Assembly (NCBI GenBank): GCA_934692295.1
Contig: CAKUTL010000016.1
Coordinates: 1 to 28,773, forward strand
Length of the DNA stretch: 28,773 nucleotides
From: an uncultured Candidatus Melainabacteria bacterium
GTDB taxonomy: Bacteria > Cyanobacteriota > Vampirovibrionia > Gastranaerophilales > Gastranaerophilaceae
Direction of reading: 5' to 3'
The position numbers were made by a program, and so were the translations under genes. The notes beneath the pieces are model-generated. The model made no database searches. It saw only the letters and a program-made list of their open reading frames with translations, and had not been told where the DNA came from. Each line of letters begins with the position of its first letter. Position 1 is the first letter of the stretch. Below are positions 7,195 to 14,870 of this stretch, in pieces.

Positions 7195-7888
7195 ATTGGA
7201 AAAAGAGAATATATTTACCTTTATTGGTGAAAAAAATGGTGATTTTCAATATAGTTATGCTAAGTTGATTGATAGGGAATTTATAAATTCTTTAATAAAA
7301 CAAGTTTCAGAGTATAAAAAAGGGAAAATAACAACTTTAAAAGATAAAATTAGTTTATATAACTCTCTAGATTCGGTTATGAATGCTGTAAATTCTTTAG
7401 CATTTACTCCTGTTAAATATTTAAAGCAGATTTTGAATGTTCCTGAAACTCAAAAATTTTGCAAGGAACATAATATCTCATTAGATATGAACAAAATAAA
7501 ATCTTTGCCAATAAAAGAACAATTTAATATTCTTAAAAATCTTCCTCTTGAGTTAAAACAACATATTGTTATCACTGGGGATATTCAAGATAATTCTCCA
7601 TTTAGAACCATATACCATGAGCTGGGGCATTTACAGGATATGAAACCTCGTTGCCTGACAATTGCGGATTTTGATCATGATTACAATAAATACCCAAAAG
7701 AATTGAAAGAATGGGTCGATAATGAGAAAGATTTACAGGCAGCATATAGTGTTTCTACATATGCTGGTTATGGTCCTGGGGAATTTGTTGCAGAAACATT
7801 TGCAAGAATTATATCTGGAGTAAAAGTTTCGGATGAGGCAAAAGCTCTTTATAAAAAACTCGGAGGACCAACAGTTCCACTAAGCTAA
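7148..7888 (+). CDS. C-terminal zinc metallopeptidase fragment (HELGH), frameshifted from the upstream gene
   Basis: The frame opens at a TTG (7148) inside the upstream fragment with no convincing ribosome binding site, so it is probably the second half of a disrupted gene and not an independent one. Zincin signature: His157-Glu158-Leu-Gly-His161 in a Tyr-His-Glu-Leu-Gly-His context. A later Gly-Glu212-Phe-Val-Ala-Glu216-Thr-Phe-Ala segment could supply the third zinc ligand, as in gluzincins and anthrax-lethal-factor-like peptidases. The ancestral protein would have an N-terminal membrane anchor and a peptidase domain. Substrate unknown. Without the upstream part the catalytic motif is intact, so activity of a rescued product cannot be excluded. 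Confidence 0.6.
   Translation: MEIWTKLFKKHLLNCELEKENIFTFIGEKNGDFQYSYAKLIDREFINSLIKQVSEYKKGKITTLKDKISLYNSLDSVMNAVNSLAFTPVKYLKQILNVPETQKFCKEHNISLDMNKIKSLPIKEQFNILKNLPLELKQHIVITGDIQDNSPFRTIYHELGHLQDMKPRCLTIADFDHDYNKYPKELKEWVDNEKDLQAAYSVSTYAGYGPGEFVAETFARIISGVKVSDEAKALYKKLGGPTVPLS
7185..7198 (+). repeat. 7-bp tandem duplication causing a frameshift
   Basis: TGAATTG occurs twice in direct succession (7185-7191 and 7192-7198). The second copy begins with the TGA that ends the first fragment. Deleting one copy restores a continuous frame reading Phe-Thr-Glu-Leu-Glu-Lys-Glu-Asn across the joint. Confidence 0.85.
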
Positions 7889-7911
7889 TTAAATCAAATT
7901 TATATACTAAA

Positions 7912-7940
7912 AAAAAAGAACCCTTAAGGGGTTCTTTTTT
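7912..7940. terminator. Bidirectional intrinsic terminator
   Basis: 12-bp stem (7912-7923 with 7929-7940), TTAAG loop, A-tract and T-tract. It serves the metallopeptidase gene on the + strand and the tRNA on the - strand, whose CCA end is at 7944. Confidence 0.9.
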
Positions 7941-7943
7941 AAA

Positions 7944-8020
7944 TGGTCGGGATGACACGATTTGAACGTGCGACCCCCTCGTCCCAAGCGAGGTGCGCTA
8001 CCAAGCTGCGCTACATCCCG
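7944..8020 (-). tRNA. tRNA-Pro (anticodon UGG)
   Basis: A 77-nt cloverleaf on the - strand. The acceptor arms CGGGATG and CATCCCG pair perfectly, with discriminator A and an encoded CCA. The D arm carries AGCTTGGTAGC, the anticodon stem is CCTCG/CGAGG with the TGG anticodon in a CTTGGGA loop, and the T arm has GTTCAAATC. The UGG anticodon reads all or most proline codons by wobble. Confidence 0.97.
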
Positions 8021-8068
8021 ATATTCTATTATCACGCTGAAAAATTTTATCTTTCGGCTACGTTTCTT

Positions 8069-8097
8069 ATTCTAGGATAAAAATTTTTTATTGTCAA
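8069..8097 (-). promoter_or_regulatory. Promoter of tRNA-Pro
   Basis: On the - strand a perfect TTGACA (8092-8097), a 17-nt spacer and TAGAAT (8069-8074) form a near-consensus sigma-70 promoter. Start is expected near 8062, about 42 nt before the mature 5' end at 8020. Confidence 0.75.
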
Positions 8098-8151
8098 CCA
8101 TCTTTTTCTATTTTAAATTTTTATGACTAATTTTTATTTTCTCAATTTCTA

Positions 8152-8160
8152 TGCTATCAT
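8152..8160 (+). promoter_or_regulatory. Extended -10 promoter directly before a start codon
   Basis: TGC plus TATCAT forms an extended -10 element. The predicted start (about 8167) lies only 2-3 nt before the ATG at 8170, and there is no ribosome binding site, so the mRNA would be essentially leaderless. The -35 region is not recognisable. Confidence 0.45.
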
Positions 8161-8169
8161 TGTTGTATT

Positions 8170-8841
8170 ATGGTTAGGCTGATAAATAAAGATAATTTAA
8201 AACAAGTTACAAATATTGCCTATGCAATTATGAAAACTCAGGAGTTATTTACATATATTACAGAGTTTAATAATCCTGGAATAACTCCATGTATTTATGC
8301 AATGTGGCATGAAAATCAATTTTGTGTCCATGGATTACCAAATAGAAGCAATGTAAATATATTAATTAGTAATTCTTTAGACGGACAAATTATTTCAGAA
8401 GTTTGCGAACGTTGGGGGTTTCAGATTTGTCGTGGCTCTTCAAACAGAAAGGGTTCTGTTTCTGGAACTTTAAAAATGATTTCAAAACTAAAAAATGGCG
8501 AAAATATTGCTATTATGGTTGACGGACCTAGAGGTCCATTACATGAAGTGAAATCAGGTGCCGTTGTTTTAGCTAGAGAAGCTAATGTTCCGATTGTCCC
8601 TGTTCATTGGTACTCTCCTGATTTTACATTTATTCGTTTCCCTTCTTGGGATAGGATGTCAACTCCGTTAGGTCCTTGCAGGTTATTAAATATATATGGA
8701 GATCCTATTTATACAGAGGGTAAAACAGATGAGCAAGTTGCCTCAGAAGTTAAGCAATCTTTGCTTCATTTGGCTGAAATTGCTCCTGAAAAATTTAAAG
8801 AGGCTAAAAAATTAAAACTATGGAAGAAGAAAAGAAAATAA
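8170..8841 (+). CDS. DUF374 lysophospholipid acyltransferase family protein
   Basis: A 223-residue protein of the DUF374 branch of the glycerolipid acyltransferase fold. Seen motifs: Met-Trp-His47-Glu-Asn-Gln (the His block), Ser-Asn-Ser-x-Asp-Gly followed by a Gly-Phe-x-x-x-Arg-Gly-Ser-Ser block, Val-Asp-Gly-Pro-Arg-Gly-Pro, and Ala-Arg-Glu-Ala-Asn-Val-Pro-Ile-Val-Pro-Val. Family members transfer acyl chains to lipid or lipid A-like acceptors at the inner membrane; the exact acceptor is unknown. No long membrane segment is present, and the C-terminus is a very basic tail. The ATG lacks a ribosome binding site and sits just behind a -10 box. It overlaps the next gene by 22 nt and is probably the first gene of an envelope operon. 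Confidence 0.85.
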   Translation: MVRLINKDNLKQVTNIAYAIMKTQELFTYITEFNNPGITPCIYAMWHENQFCVHGLPNRSNVNILISNSLDGQIISEVCERWGFQICRGSSNRKGSVSGTLKMISKLKNGENIAIMVDGPRGPLHEVKSGAVVLAREANVPIVPVHWYSPDFTFIRFPSWDRMSTPLGPCRLLNIYGDPIYTEGKTDEQVASEVKQSLLHLAEIAPEKFKEAKKLKLWKKKRK

Positions 8842-9647
8842 AAATTACGATGCTTCAAATGTCTTCTGTTATTGGGGATGTGGAAGCTAATTGTGAAAAA
8901 GTTGAAAATATATTAAAAAATGATTTAAAAGAGAATACAGATGTTCTTGTATTACCTGAAGTTTGGACTGTTGGTTGGTCTTGTTCGCATTTTCAAGAAA
9001 CCGCTCAGGATTTAAACGATAGTTCTGTAATTCGTTTTTTATCTAAAATTGCTAAGGAATATAATATTAATATTATTGGGGGAAGTTTTATTACAAAGTC
9101 CGGTGATAAATATTACAATACTTGTCCGGTAATTGATAGAAATGGAAAACTTGTTGCAACTTATTCAAAAAATCATTTGTACTCATATTACGGTTGTGAT
9201 GAAGGTAAGTTTATTACAACAGGTGATTCTCCTGTTATGGTTGAGCTTGAAGGGATAAAATTCGGTTTAACTATTTGTTATGATATTAGATTCCCTGAAA
9301 TTTACAGAGCTTATAGAAAAGCAGGTGCAGATGTTTTGATTAATTGTGCCGCATGGGGTTCTAATAAACCTATTCCTTGGGAAGTCATGACAAAATGTAG
9401 AGCTGTAGAAAATCAATGCTATATGGTTGCTCTTACTCAAAGCGGTTATATTGAAAATGGCGAATATAATCTGGGAGAATCTAGAATAATTGACTATAAA
9501 GGGGAAGACCTTTCTTCTATTATGGAAGGTGAAGGTTTAGCTTCTGCGGTTCTTCAATTTGATGAGATGTACGATTTTAGAAATAAATGTACCGTTTTAA
9601 ATGATATAAAACCTAGTTATGAGGTGAAAACATTATGCGTAAAATAA
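8820..9647 (+). CDS. Carbon-nitrogen hydrolase, omega-amidase/nitrilase-like
   Basis: A 275-residue single-domain member of the nitrilase superfamily. The catalytic triad is visible: Glu47 in Leu-Pro-Glu-Val-Trp, Lys117 in Tyr-Ser-Lys-Asn-His-Leu, and Cys153 in Ile-Cys-Tyr-Asp-Ile-Arg-Phe-Pro-Glu. The pattern around these residues is closest to the NIT2/YafV branch, omega-amidases that hydrolyse 2-oxoglutaramate or 2-oxosuccinamate to the oxo-acid and ammonia; other amide substrates are possible. Cytoplasmic, no signal. It overlaps the preceding acyltransferase gene by 22 nt and dacB by 13 nt, so expression is coupled, although no metabolic link to envelope synthesis is obvious. A start at the Met of codon 11 (8850) is possible. 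Confidence 0.85.
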   Translation: MEEEKKIKITMLQMSSVIGDVEANCEKVENILKNDLKENTDVLVLPEVWTVGWSCSHFQETAQDLNDSSVIRFLSKIAKEYNINIIGGSFITKSGDKYYNTCPVIDRNGKLVATYSKNHLYSYYGCDEGKFITTGDSPVMVELEGIKFGLTICYDIRFPEIYRAYRKAGADVLINCAAWGSNKPIPWEVMTKCRAVENQCYMVALTQSGYIENGEYNLGESRIIDYKGEDLSSIMEGEGLASAVLQFDEMYDFRNKCTVLNDIKPSYEVKTLCVK

Positions 9648-10987
9648 TTAGTTTATTTGTTGCATTGTTTTTGACATTGTCTTCTGTTCAGGCGGAAAAT
9701 GTTACAAAAACAATTAGCTCTTTGATAAATAAAGATGCTGTATCTGTCAGCGTGAAGGATGTTTCAACTGGTAAGGAAGTTTATTCTTTGAATAAAAAAG
9801 CTCCTATGATTCCGGCTTCAACATTGAAATTGGTTACATCTTCGGCTTCACTTAATACTTTGGGAGCTGATTATGAGTTTTCAACAAAGTTATACAAAAG
9901 TGTAAATAATGATTTGTATTTAAAATTGGGTGCAGATCCGTTTTTGACTTCTTCAGATTTAAAACAATTGATGTCTGATGCAAAGGATAAAAATATTTTT
10001 GAACCAAAGAATTTTTATATCGATTCTTCAATATTTGATAATGTTGAGTGGGGCGAAGGTTGGCAATGGGATGATGAAATGAATCCATTAATGCCGAAAT
10101 TTGGGGCATATAATCTTGATGGAAATTTGATAAAAATAGAAATAACTCCAGGCATGCAGAATATGCCGCCATCAATTTTAGTTAAGCCATTTTATCCTTT
10201 GACTTTTATGAATTTAATCACGACGGATATTACTCTTGATAAGAATAATATTTCGATAGTAAAAGATACTAATTTTTCTCAAAATGTTTATGACGCAAAA
10301 GGTGAGATAGCTAAACTTGAAAATATAAAAATGCCTGTTCCAAATCTTCAAAGATATTTCAAATTGAGATTGGACGATGCTATTCGTGGTCAAAAAATAG
10401 AATATTATAAAGGTTATCAGAGTGCAGTTTTACCGACTAAAAATGTTTACCTTGTTTCAAGTGTTACTCATGAAATTTCTGATGCTATGAATTCTATTCT
10501 GAAAACAAGTAATAATTTGATTGCGGAAACTGTATTCAAATTAGCCGGAGCGAAATGGGCAGAAGAAAAAGGGTCTATTGCTAATTCTTTAGGGATGTTG
10601 AAATTTTACTTAGGCACAATGAATATTCCAACGGACGATATTAAAATTGTTGACGGTAGCGGGGTTTCTAAAAATAACATTATGACCTCAGATTTTATGA
10701 CTGATTTTCTTGTTGCAATTTCTAAAAAGGATAATTTCGAAGATTTTAAAGAATATATTCCGGCTCCTGGGGAGGGAACTTTAAAAAATAGAATGTTATA
10801 TTTTAAAAATAATTTGAGAGCTAAAACTGGAACTTTGTCTGATACAAGTGCAATTGCCGGTTATATTACTTCTCGAAAAGGTAATACTTATGCTTTTGAT
10901 ATTATGATAAACGACGCTAAAACTTCTTCTTCTGATAAAAAGAATATTGAAGAACAAATTTTACGTCAAATTTACGCAAATTACTAA
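9635..10987 (+). CDS. dacB: D-alanyl-D-alanine carboxypeptidase/endopeptidase (PBP4 type)
   Basis: A 450-residue penicillin-binding protein with a Sec signal peptide (cleavage after about residue 20, Val-Gln-Ala). The three active-site motifs of the S13 class are present: Ser62-Thr-Leu-Lys65, Ser292-Asn-Asn294 and Lys397-Thr-Gly399, together with the Asp-Gly-Ser-Gly-Val-Ser segment at 340-345. The large insert between the first two motifs is the extra-domain region of PBP4. It trims the terminal D-Ala of stem peptides or cleaves cross-links in the periplasm. A strong GAGGTGA site lies inside the preceding gene, which it overlaps by 13 nt. The glycosyltransferase gene follows 20 nt downstream. 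Confidence 0.93.
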   Translation: MRKIISLFVALFLTLSSVQAENVTKTISSLINKDAVSVSVKDVSTGKEVYSLNKKAPMIPASTLKLVTSSASLNTLGADYEFSTKLYKSVNNDLYLKLGADPFLTSSDLKQLMSDAKDKNIFEPKNFYIDSSIFDNVEWGEGWQWDDEMNPLMPKFGAYNLDGNLIKIEITPGMQNMPPSILVKPFYPLTFMNLITTDITLDKNNISIVKDTNFSQNVYDAKGEIAKLENIKMPVPNLQRYFKLRLDDAIRGQKIEYYKGYQSAVLPTKNVYLVSSVTHEISDAMNSILKTSNNLIAETVFKLAGAKWAEEKGSIANSLGMLKFYLGTMNIPTDDIKIVDGSGVSKNNIMTSDFMTDFLVAISKKDNFEDFKEYIPAPGEGTLKNRMLYFKNNLRAKTGTLSDTSAIAGYITSRKGNTYAFDIMINDAKTSSSDKKNIEEQILRQIYANY

Positions 10988-11007
10988 TTAAATAAGGATA
11001 TTAAAAT

Positions 11008-11868
11008 ATGTACGAACCGGAATTTACGGTCATAACACCGACATCAAATATTGTGGACTCAGGACTTACGGATGATTTTTCTTTATTGGTAAATCTTCTT
11101 GACAGACAAACTTATCCATATATTGAGCATATTGTTATCGATAATGCTTCTACGGATGAAACTATTACATTGTTGAAAGATTACAAAAATAGCGGATTTT
11201 TGAATTTTTATTCTGAGCCTGACAGAGGTAAGTTTGATGCAATGAATAAAGGTATAATGCGTGCAAAGGGTAAATATGTTGCATTTTTAAGCTGTGATGA
11301 TTTTTACCATGATGTTGTTGCGATTGCTGATATTGTGGATGCAATGGAAAGAGAAAATGCTGATTATTGTTTCTTCCCTGCATATTGCTGCCATCCGGAA
11401 GGCTTTGTCTTCTTATTTCCTCCATCAATGTTAAGCACTTTTCAGGTAAATCCTTGTGCTCGTCAAGCTATGGTATTCAAACGTAGTGTTTTGGATAAAC
11501 TCAGAATGTTTGATGATAAGTTTAAACTTATGGCGGATTATGATTTGATGATAAGACTTCTTTTGGGCAAATATAAAGGTTTGTATTTTGAACGAAATAT
11601 TTTGACTTATAAACTTGGTTCTGAGGTTATCAAGCATGCGACTCAGATGGAAGCTGAATGCCGTCATATATTTTACAAAAATTATAAACAATTCTACCCT
11701 ATGACGGATGAAGTTTTGGATAGAATGGTTAAATTATCAGAAGTTCCAAAACCGTTGTTGGATAAATTGGTAACATTCTTCACGCCGGAAGATAAAGATA
11801 CATTCTATCAACGTGCAGAAGAATTGTATAACATGCGTGTAAGAGCGATGAACGAGAGAGGAAACTAA
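11008..11868 (+). CDS. Family 2 glycosyltransferase
   Basis: A 286-residue cytoplasmic GT-A glycosyltransferase. The nucleotide-binding segment Asp-Asn-Ala-Ser-Thr-Asp-Glu (45-51), the block Glu-Pro-Asp-Arg-Gly-Lys-Phe-Asp-Ala-Met-Asn-Lys-Gly (70-82) and the metal-binding Cys-Asp-Asp (96-98) are typical of family 2, and Ala-Asp-Tyr-Asp-Leu near 175 fits the acceptor-side acid motif. There is no membrane segment. The donor and acceptor sugars cannot be read from sequence; a role in a surface glycan is inferred from dacB and the acyltransferase upstream and the sugar-dehydrogenase family gene downstream. An AAGGATA site precedes the ATG. Last gene of the 8170 operon; no clear terminator follows. 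Confidence 0.9.
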   Translation: MYEPEFTVITPTSNIVDSGLTDDFSLLVNLLDRQTYPYIEHIVIDNASTDETITLLKDYKNSGFLNFYSEPDRGKFDAMNKGIMRAKGKYVAFLSCDDFYHDVVAIADIVDAMERENADYCFFPAYCCHPEGFVFLFPPSMLSTFQVNPCARQAMVFKRSVLDKLRMFDDKFKLMADYDLMIRLLLGKYKGLYFERNILTYKLGSEVIKHATQMEAECRHIFYKNYKQFYPMTDEVLDRMVKLSEVPKPLLDKLVTFFTPEDKDTFYQRAEELYNMRVRAMNERGN

Positions 11869-11900
11869 AACAGTTTCAACTCTTTTGACTTGTTAAGAAT

Positions 11901-11928
11901 TTGCAAAAAATCTTTTCAGGTTTATAAT
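11901..11928 (+). promoter_or_regulatory. Promoter of the dehydrogenase-nnrD operon
   Basis: TTGCAA (11901-11906), a 16-nt spacer and a consensus TATAAT (11923-11928). Start is expected near 11935, leaving a leader of about 34 nt with an AGGGAAAAG ribosome binding site before the ATG at 11969. Confidence 0.65.
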
Positions 11929-11968
11929 TAGAATAAGATAGTTAGTATATAAGAAGGTTAGGGAAAAG

Positions 11969-12967
11969 ATGACTGAACAGAAAATAGCAGTATTAGGCTG
12001 TGGATTGTGGGGACGAAATATCGTTCGTAATTTCTACAACTTGAACGCTTTGGGTATGGTTTGCGATTTGGATGATGATAATATCGCAAAAGTTAAAGAA
12101 CAGTATCCGGGGGTTAAAACAACAAAAGATTTTAATGATATTTTAAATTCAAAAGAAATAACCGGTGTAGTAGTTGTTACACCAAGTCATACTCACTTTA
12201 AGTTTGTTAAGGCAATGCTTGAAGCAGGTAAAAATGTTTACGTTGAAAAACCTATTTCAACTGTAGCTCAAGAAGCTAGAGATTTGGCAGATTTAGCTGA
12301 CAGTAAAGGTTTGGTTCTTATGGTTGGACACTTGTTATTGTACCATCCTGCGGTAAACAGATTAAAAATGTTGGTAGAAGAAGGTGCTTTGGGTGATATT
12401 GTTTATGCTCAAAGTGATAGATTGAATATCAATTACTTCAAAAATGATAGAAGTGTAATGTGGGATTTAGCTCCACATGATGTTTCTATGATTAGTTATG
12501 TTTTAGGCAAAAATCCTGAAAGAGTTTTATCTGCAATCGGTTGTTCTTCTGATGGAAATGATATTATGGATATTACTCATATCGGTATCAAAATGGAAGG
12601 TGGAGCTATTGCTCATATTACAGATAGTTGGATTACCCCTAAAAAACATGTTCAATTATTGGTAAGAGGAACTAAAAAGACTGCAATTTTAGATGATACC
12701 GTAGCAGAACATAAACTAACAATTTATGATAACTTTAAAGCTGGAAGCAGTGAAAATGTTCAACTTGATTATCTTGAAATTGAACCTTTGAAGCTTGAAT
12801 GCCAACACTTTATTAGCTGTTGTGAAACTGGTAAAAAAGCTAGATCAGATGGTGAAAATGGCTTTATTGTTGTAAGTATTTTGGAAGAAGCAGAAAAGAT
12901 TATGCTAGGGGATAGAGCAAAAAATCTTGATAGTGTAGATTTTGCTCTTTCAAGAACTAAAAAGTAG
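11969..12967 (+). CDS. Gfo/Idh/MocA family NAD(P)-dependent oxidoreductase
   Basis: A 332-residue enzyme with an N-terminal Rossmann domain (Gly10-x-Gly12-x-x-Gly15), the family Glu93-Lys94-Pro95 motif and the catalytic-region Trp-Asp-Leu-Ala-Pro-His170-Asp. The C-terminal half is the usual beta-sheet substrate domain. The pattern around residues 115-175 resembles UDP-N-acetylglucosamine 3-dehydrogenases of the WlbA/GnnA type, which make 3-keto or 3-amino sugars for surface glycans and lipid A; that substrate is inferred and other sugars or inositols are possible. First gene of an operon with its own promoter; the next gene starts 12 nt downstream. The glycosyltransferase upstream fits a surface glycan role. 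Confidence 0.88.
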   Translation: MTEQKIAVLGCGLWGRNIVRNFYNLNALGMVCDLDDDNIAKVKEQYPGVKTTKDFNDILNSKEITGVVVVTPSHTHFKFVKAMLEAGKNVYVEKPISTVAQEARDLADLADSKGLVLMVGHLLLYHPAVNRLKMLVEEGALGDIVYAQSDRLNINYFKNDRSVMWDLAPHDVSMISYVLGKNPERVLSAIGCSSDGNDIMDITHIGIKMEGGAIAHITDSWITPKKHVQLLVRGTKKTAILDDTVAEHKLTIYDNFKAGSSENVQLDYLEIEPLKLECQHFISCCETGKKARSDGENGFIVVSILEEAEKIMLGDRAKNLDSVDFALSRTKK

Positions 12968-12979
12968 GAGAGATTTATA

Positions 12980-13618
12980 ATGAATATTAAAGATAACGCA
13001 GCAAATATTGTTTCAATTAGTAGAATTTTTGTTGCATTTGTAGCTATTGCTTTGTTGTTTAAACATACAACTTGTGCATATGTATGGGCTGTAATTTTAA
13101 CAATTATTGCTTTTATTATGGACGGTGTTGATGGATATGTCGCAAGAAAATTCAATCAGTCTTCTGAGTGGGGATCCGTTCTTGATATTATGGGTGATAG
13201 AATTGTAGAACTTTCTTATTGGATTGTTTTTGCGATTTTGGGTTACCTTGCAGATGGCAATATGGCATTGAATGCAATGTTTCCGATTGTGTGTGTAGCA
13301 AGAGCGTTTACAACAGACGGTATCAGAAGTGTTGCCCTATCAAAAGGTATGACTGCTTTTGGTGATAAGTCTATGCAATCCACATCTTGGGGAAAATTTA
13401 TTTGTGCTTCAAGATTTATGAGAATCAGTTATGCAGTTGCAAAAGTTGCGGCATTTGTATTATTGATTGTTGCTGCTATTCCTGCATTACCTGCAGCAGT
13501 TGCTCAACCAATTCATTTAATTGCTGTAATTTTGGCTTGGGTTGCAATTATTTTCTGTGTAGTTCGTGCTATTCCAGTTGTAGCTGAAAGCGGAAAGTTG
13601 TTTAATGATGCCAAGTAA
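12980..13618 (+). CDS. CDP-alcohol phosphatidyltransferase family protein
   Basis: A 212-residue inner-membrane enzyme with about five or six hydrophobic segments. The full catalytic signature is present: Asp48-Gly-x-Asp51-Gly-x-x-Ala-Arg56, eight residues, Gly65-x3-Asp69-x3-Asp73. It joins the phosphatidyl group of a CDP-diacylglycerol to an alcohol, as in phosphatidylglycerophosphate synthase (PgsA) or phosphatidylinositol-phosphate synthase; which alcohol is used cannot be decided. A TAGGAGAG site precedes the ATG. Its 3' end overlaps trmL by 14 nt. Confidence 0.9.
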   Translation: MNIKDNAANIVSISRIFVAFVAIALLFKHTTCAYVWAVILTIIAFIMDGVDGYVARKFNQSSEWGSVLDIMGDRIVELSYWIVFAILGYLADGNMALNAMFPIVCVARAFTTDGIRSVALSKGMTAFGDKSMQSTSWGKFICASRFMRISYAVAKVAAFVLLIVAAIPALPAAVAQPIHLIAVILAWVAIIFCVVRAIPVVAESGKLFNDAK

Positions 13619-14060
13619 GTTGAATATTGTTTTATATGAACCGGAAATTCCTCAAAACACAGGTAACATTGCAAGACTTTGTGCTTGTTGTGGTGCGAGT
13701 TTGTATTTGGTTGGGAAGTTAGGTTTTTCTTTATCCAGTAAATATACAAAACGTGCAGGTTTAGACTATTGGGATAGCGTTGATTTGTATAAACTGGAGT
13801 CTATGGACGAGTTGTATAATGAATTTCCTAATGGAACATTTTATTATTTAACAACAAAAGCGGACAAATTATATACTGACATTGAATTTAAAGACGGAGA
13901 TTTCATTGTTTTTGGTCCTGAAACAAGAGGTTTGCCTGACAAATATGTCAAAGATTCTCATGCCAGAACTATTCCAATGAAAGAAGGTCAACGCAGTTTG
14001 AATTTGTCTAATTCAGTGGCAATTGTTGCATATGAGGCAATAAGGCAAAATGGATTATAA
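13605..14060 (+). CDS. trmL: tRNA (cytidine(34)-2'-O)-methyltransferase
   Basis: A 151-residue SpoU-family (SPOUT) methyltransferase, the compact TrmL type without an extra RNA-binding domain. Motifs: Glu-Pro-Glu-Ile-Pro-Gln-Asn-Thr-Gly-Asn-Ile-Ala-Arg (12-24), Arg-Ala-Gly-Leu-Asp-Tyr-Trp, Phe-Gly-Pro-Glu-Thr-Arg-Gly-Leu-Pro (the SAM-binding knot) and the C-terminal Gln-Arg-Ser-Leu-Asn-Leu-Ser-Asn-Ser-Val-Ala segment. It 2'-O-methylates the wobble nucleotide of leucine tRNAs using S-adenosylmethionine. It overlaps the previous gene by 14 nt and nnrD by 11 nt. Two adjacent ATG codons open the gene; either may be used. Confidence 0.95.
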   Translation: MMPSKLNIVLYEPEIPQNTGNIARLCACCGASLYLVGKLGFSLSSKYTKRAGLDYWDSVDLYKLESMDELYNEFPNGTFYYLTTKADKLYTDIEFKDGDFIVFGPETRGLPDKYVKDSHARTIPMKEGQRSLNLSNSVAIVAYEAIRQNGL

Positions 14061-14868
14061 ACTTCCTAAAAGGATTCAAAATTCAAATAAATCGACTTTT
14101 GGTCGGGTTTTAAATATTGCAGGCTCTGATTATATGCCAGGGGCTGCATATTTGTCATCTGTTTCAGCTTTAAAAATAGGTTGCGGTTATTGTTTTTTGG
14201 CTTCGACAGAAAGAGTAATTGATAATGTTGCTGCTCAAACTCAAAATATTGTCTTTGTTCCATTATCTGAAATTAAGGATTATTTATCAGATACGACATC
14301 CGTTGTTTCTATCGGTTGCGGGTTATCACAGAATGAAAAAGCGAAAAAATTATTTGATTTTGTGATAGAAAATGTTTCTCAAAATATTCCTTTGGTAATT
14401 GATGCTGACGGTTTGAATTTGTTATCTAAAGATAATTCTCAGTATATGGAAAGAGGTTTTAATAAAGTGGTTTTAACCCCTCATCCAAAAGAAGCGGCAA
14501 GACTTTTAAATTGTTCTACAGAAGAAATTTTGTCGAATATCGAAAAATCTGCAGTTAAAATTTCTCAAAAATATAATGCAATTGTTGCTTTGAAGACACA
14601 TAACACTGTTGTTGTTTCTCCTGATGGTCGGAAATATATAAATAATACAGGCAATAGTTCTATGGCAAAAGCCGGTTCTGGTGATGTTTTGACAGGCATG
14701 ATTTCCGGTCTTGTGGCTCAAGGAATGGATTTATTTGAAGCTGCTGTACTGGGTGTTTATTTGCACGGCCTATGCGGAGATTTGGCAAAAGAAGAGCTTA
14801 CCGAATATTCAGTTATGGCTGAAGATTTGATAAGCTATATTCCTTTTGCTATAAAATCTGTTTTATAA
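14050..14868 (+). CDS. nnrD: ADP/ATP-dependent NAD(P)H-hydrate dehydratase
   Basis: A 272-residue ribokinase-fold enzyme that dehydrates damaged, hydrated NAD(P)H at the expense of ADP or ATP. Motifs: Phe-Gly-Arg-Val-x-Asn-Ile-Ala-Gly-Ser near 17-26, Met-Pro-Gly-Ala-Ala-Tyr-Leu, Val-Ile-Asp-Ala-Asp-Gly-Leu-Asn, Leu-Thr-Pro-His-Pro-Lys-Glu, and the nucleotide/active-site block Gly-Asn-Ser-Ser-Met-Ala-Lys-Ala-Gly-Ser-Gly-Asp-Val-Leu-Thr-Gly. Only the dehydratase domain is present; the epimerase domain often fused to it (NnrE) is missing and would have to be elsewhere. An AAGGC site lies within trmL. The stop is only 2 nt from the stop of the convergent 91-residue gene, with no terminator between. 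Confidence 0.93.
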   Translation: MDYKLPKRIQNSNKSTFGRVLNIAGSDYMPGAAYLSSVSALKIGCGYCFLASTERVIDNVAAQTQNIVFVPLSEIKDYLSDTTSVVSIGCGLSQNEKAKKLFDFVIENVSQNIPLVIDADGLNLLSKDNSQYMERGFNKVVLTPHPKEAARLLNCSTEEILSNIEKSAVKISQKYNAIVALKTHNTVVVSPDGRKYINNTGNSSMAKAGSGDVLTGMISGLVAQGMDLFEAAVLGVYLHGLCGDLAKEELTEYSVMAEDLISYIPFAIKSVL

Positions 14869-14870
14869 GA

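Noticed and set aside
11869..11900. Possible terminator after the glycosyltransferase gene
   Set aside because: The spacer has T-rich stretches but no stem that can be drawn with confidence; read-through to the next operon cannot be excluded.
13387..13587. A cysteine-rich 66-codon open frame on the + strand
   Set aside because: It lies fully inside the CDP-alcohol phosphatidyltransferase gene in another frame; the cysteines come from reading alanine/valine codons out of frame.
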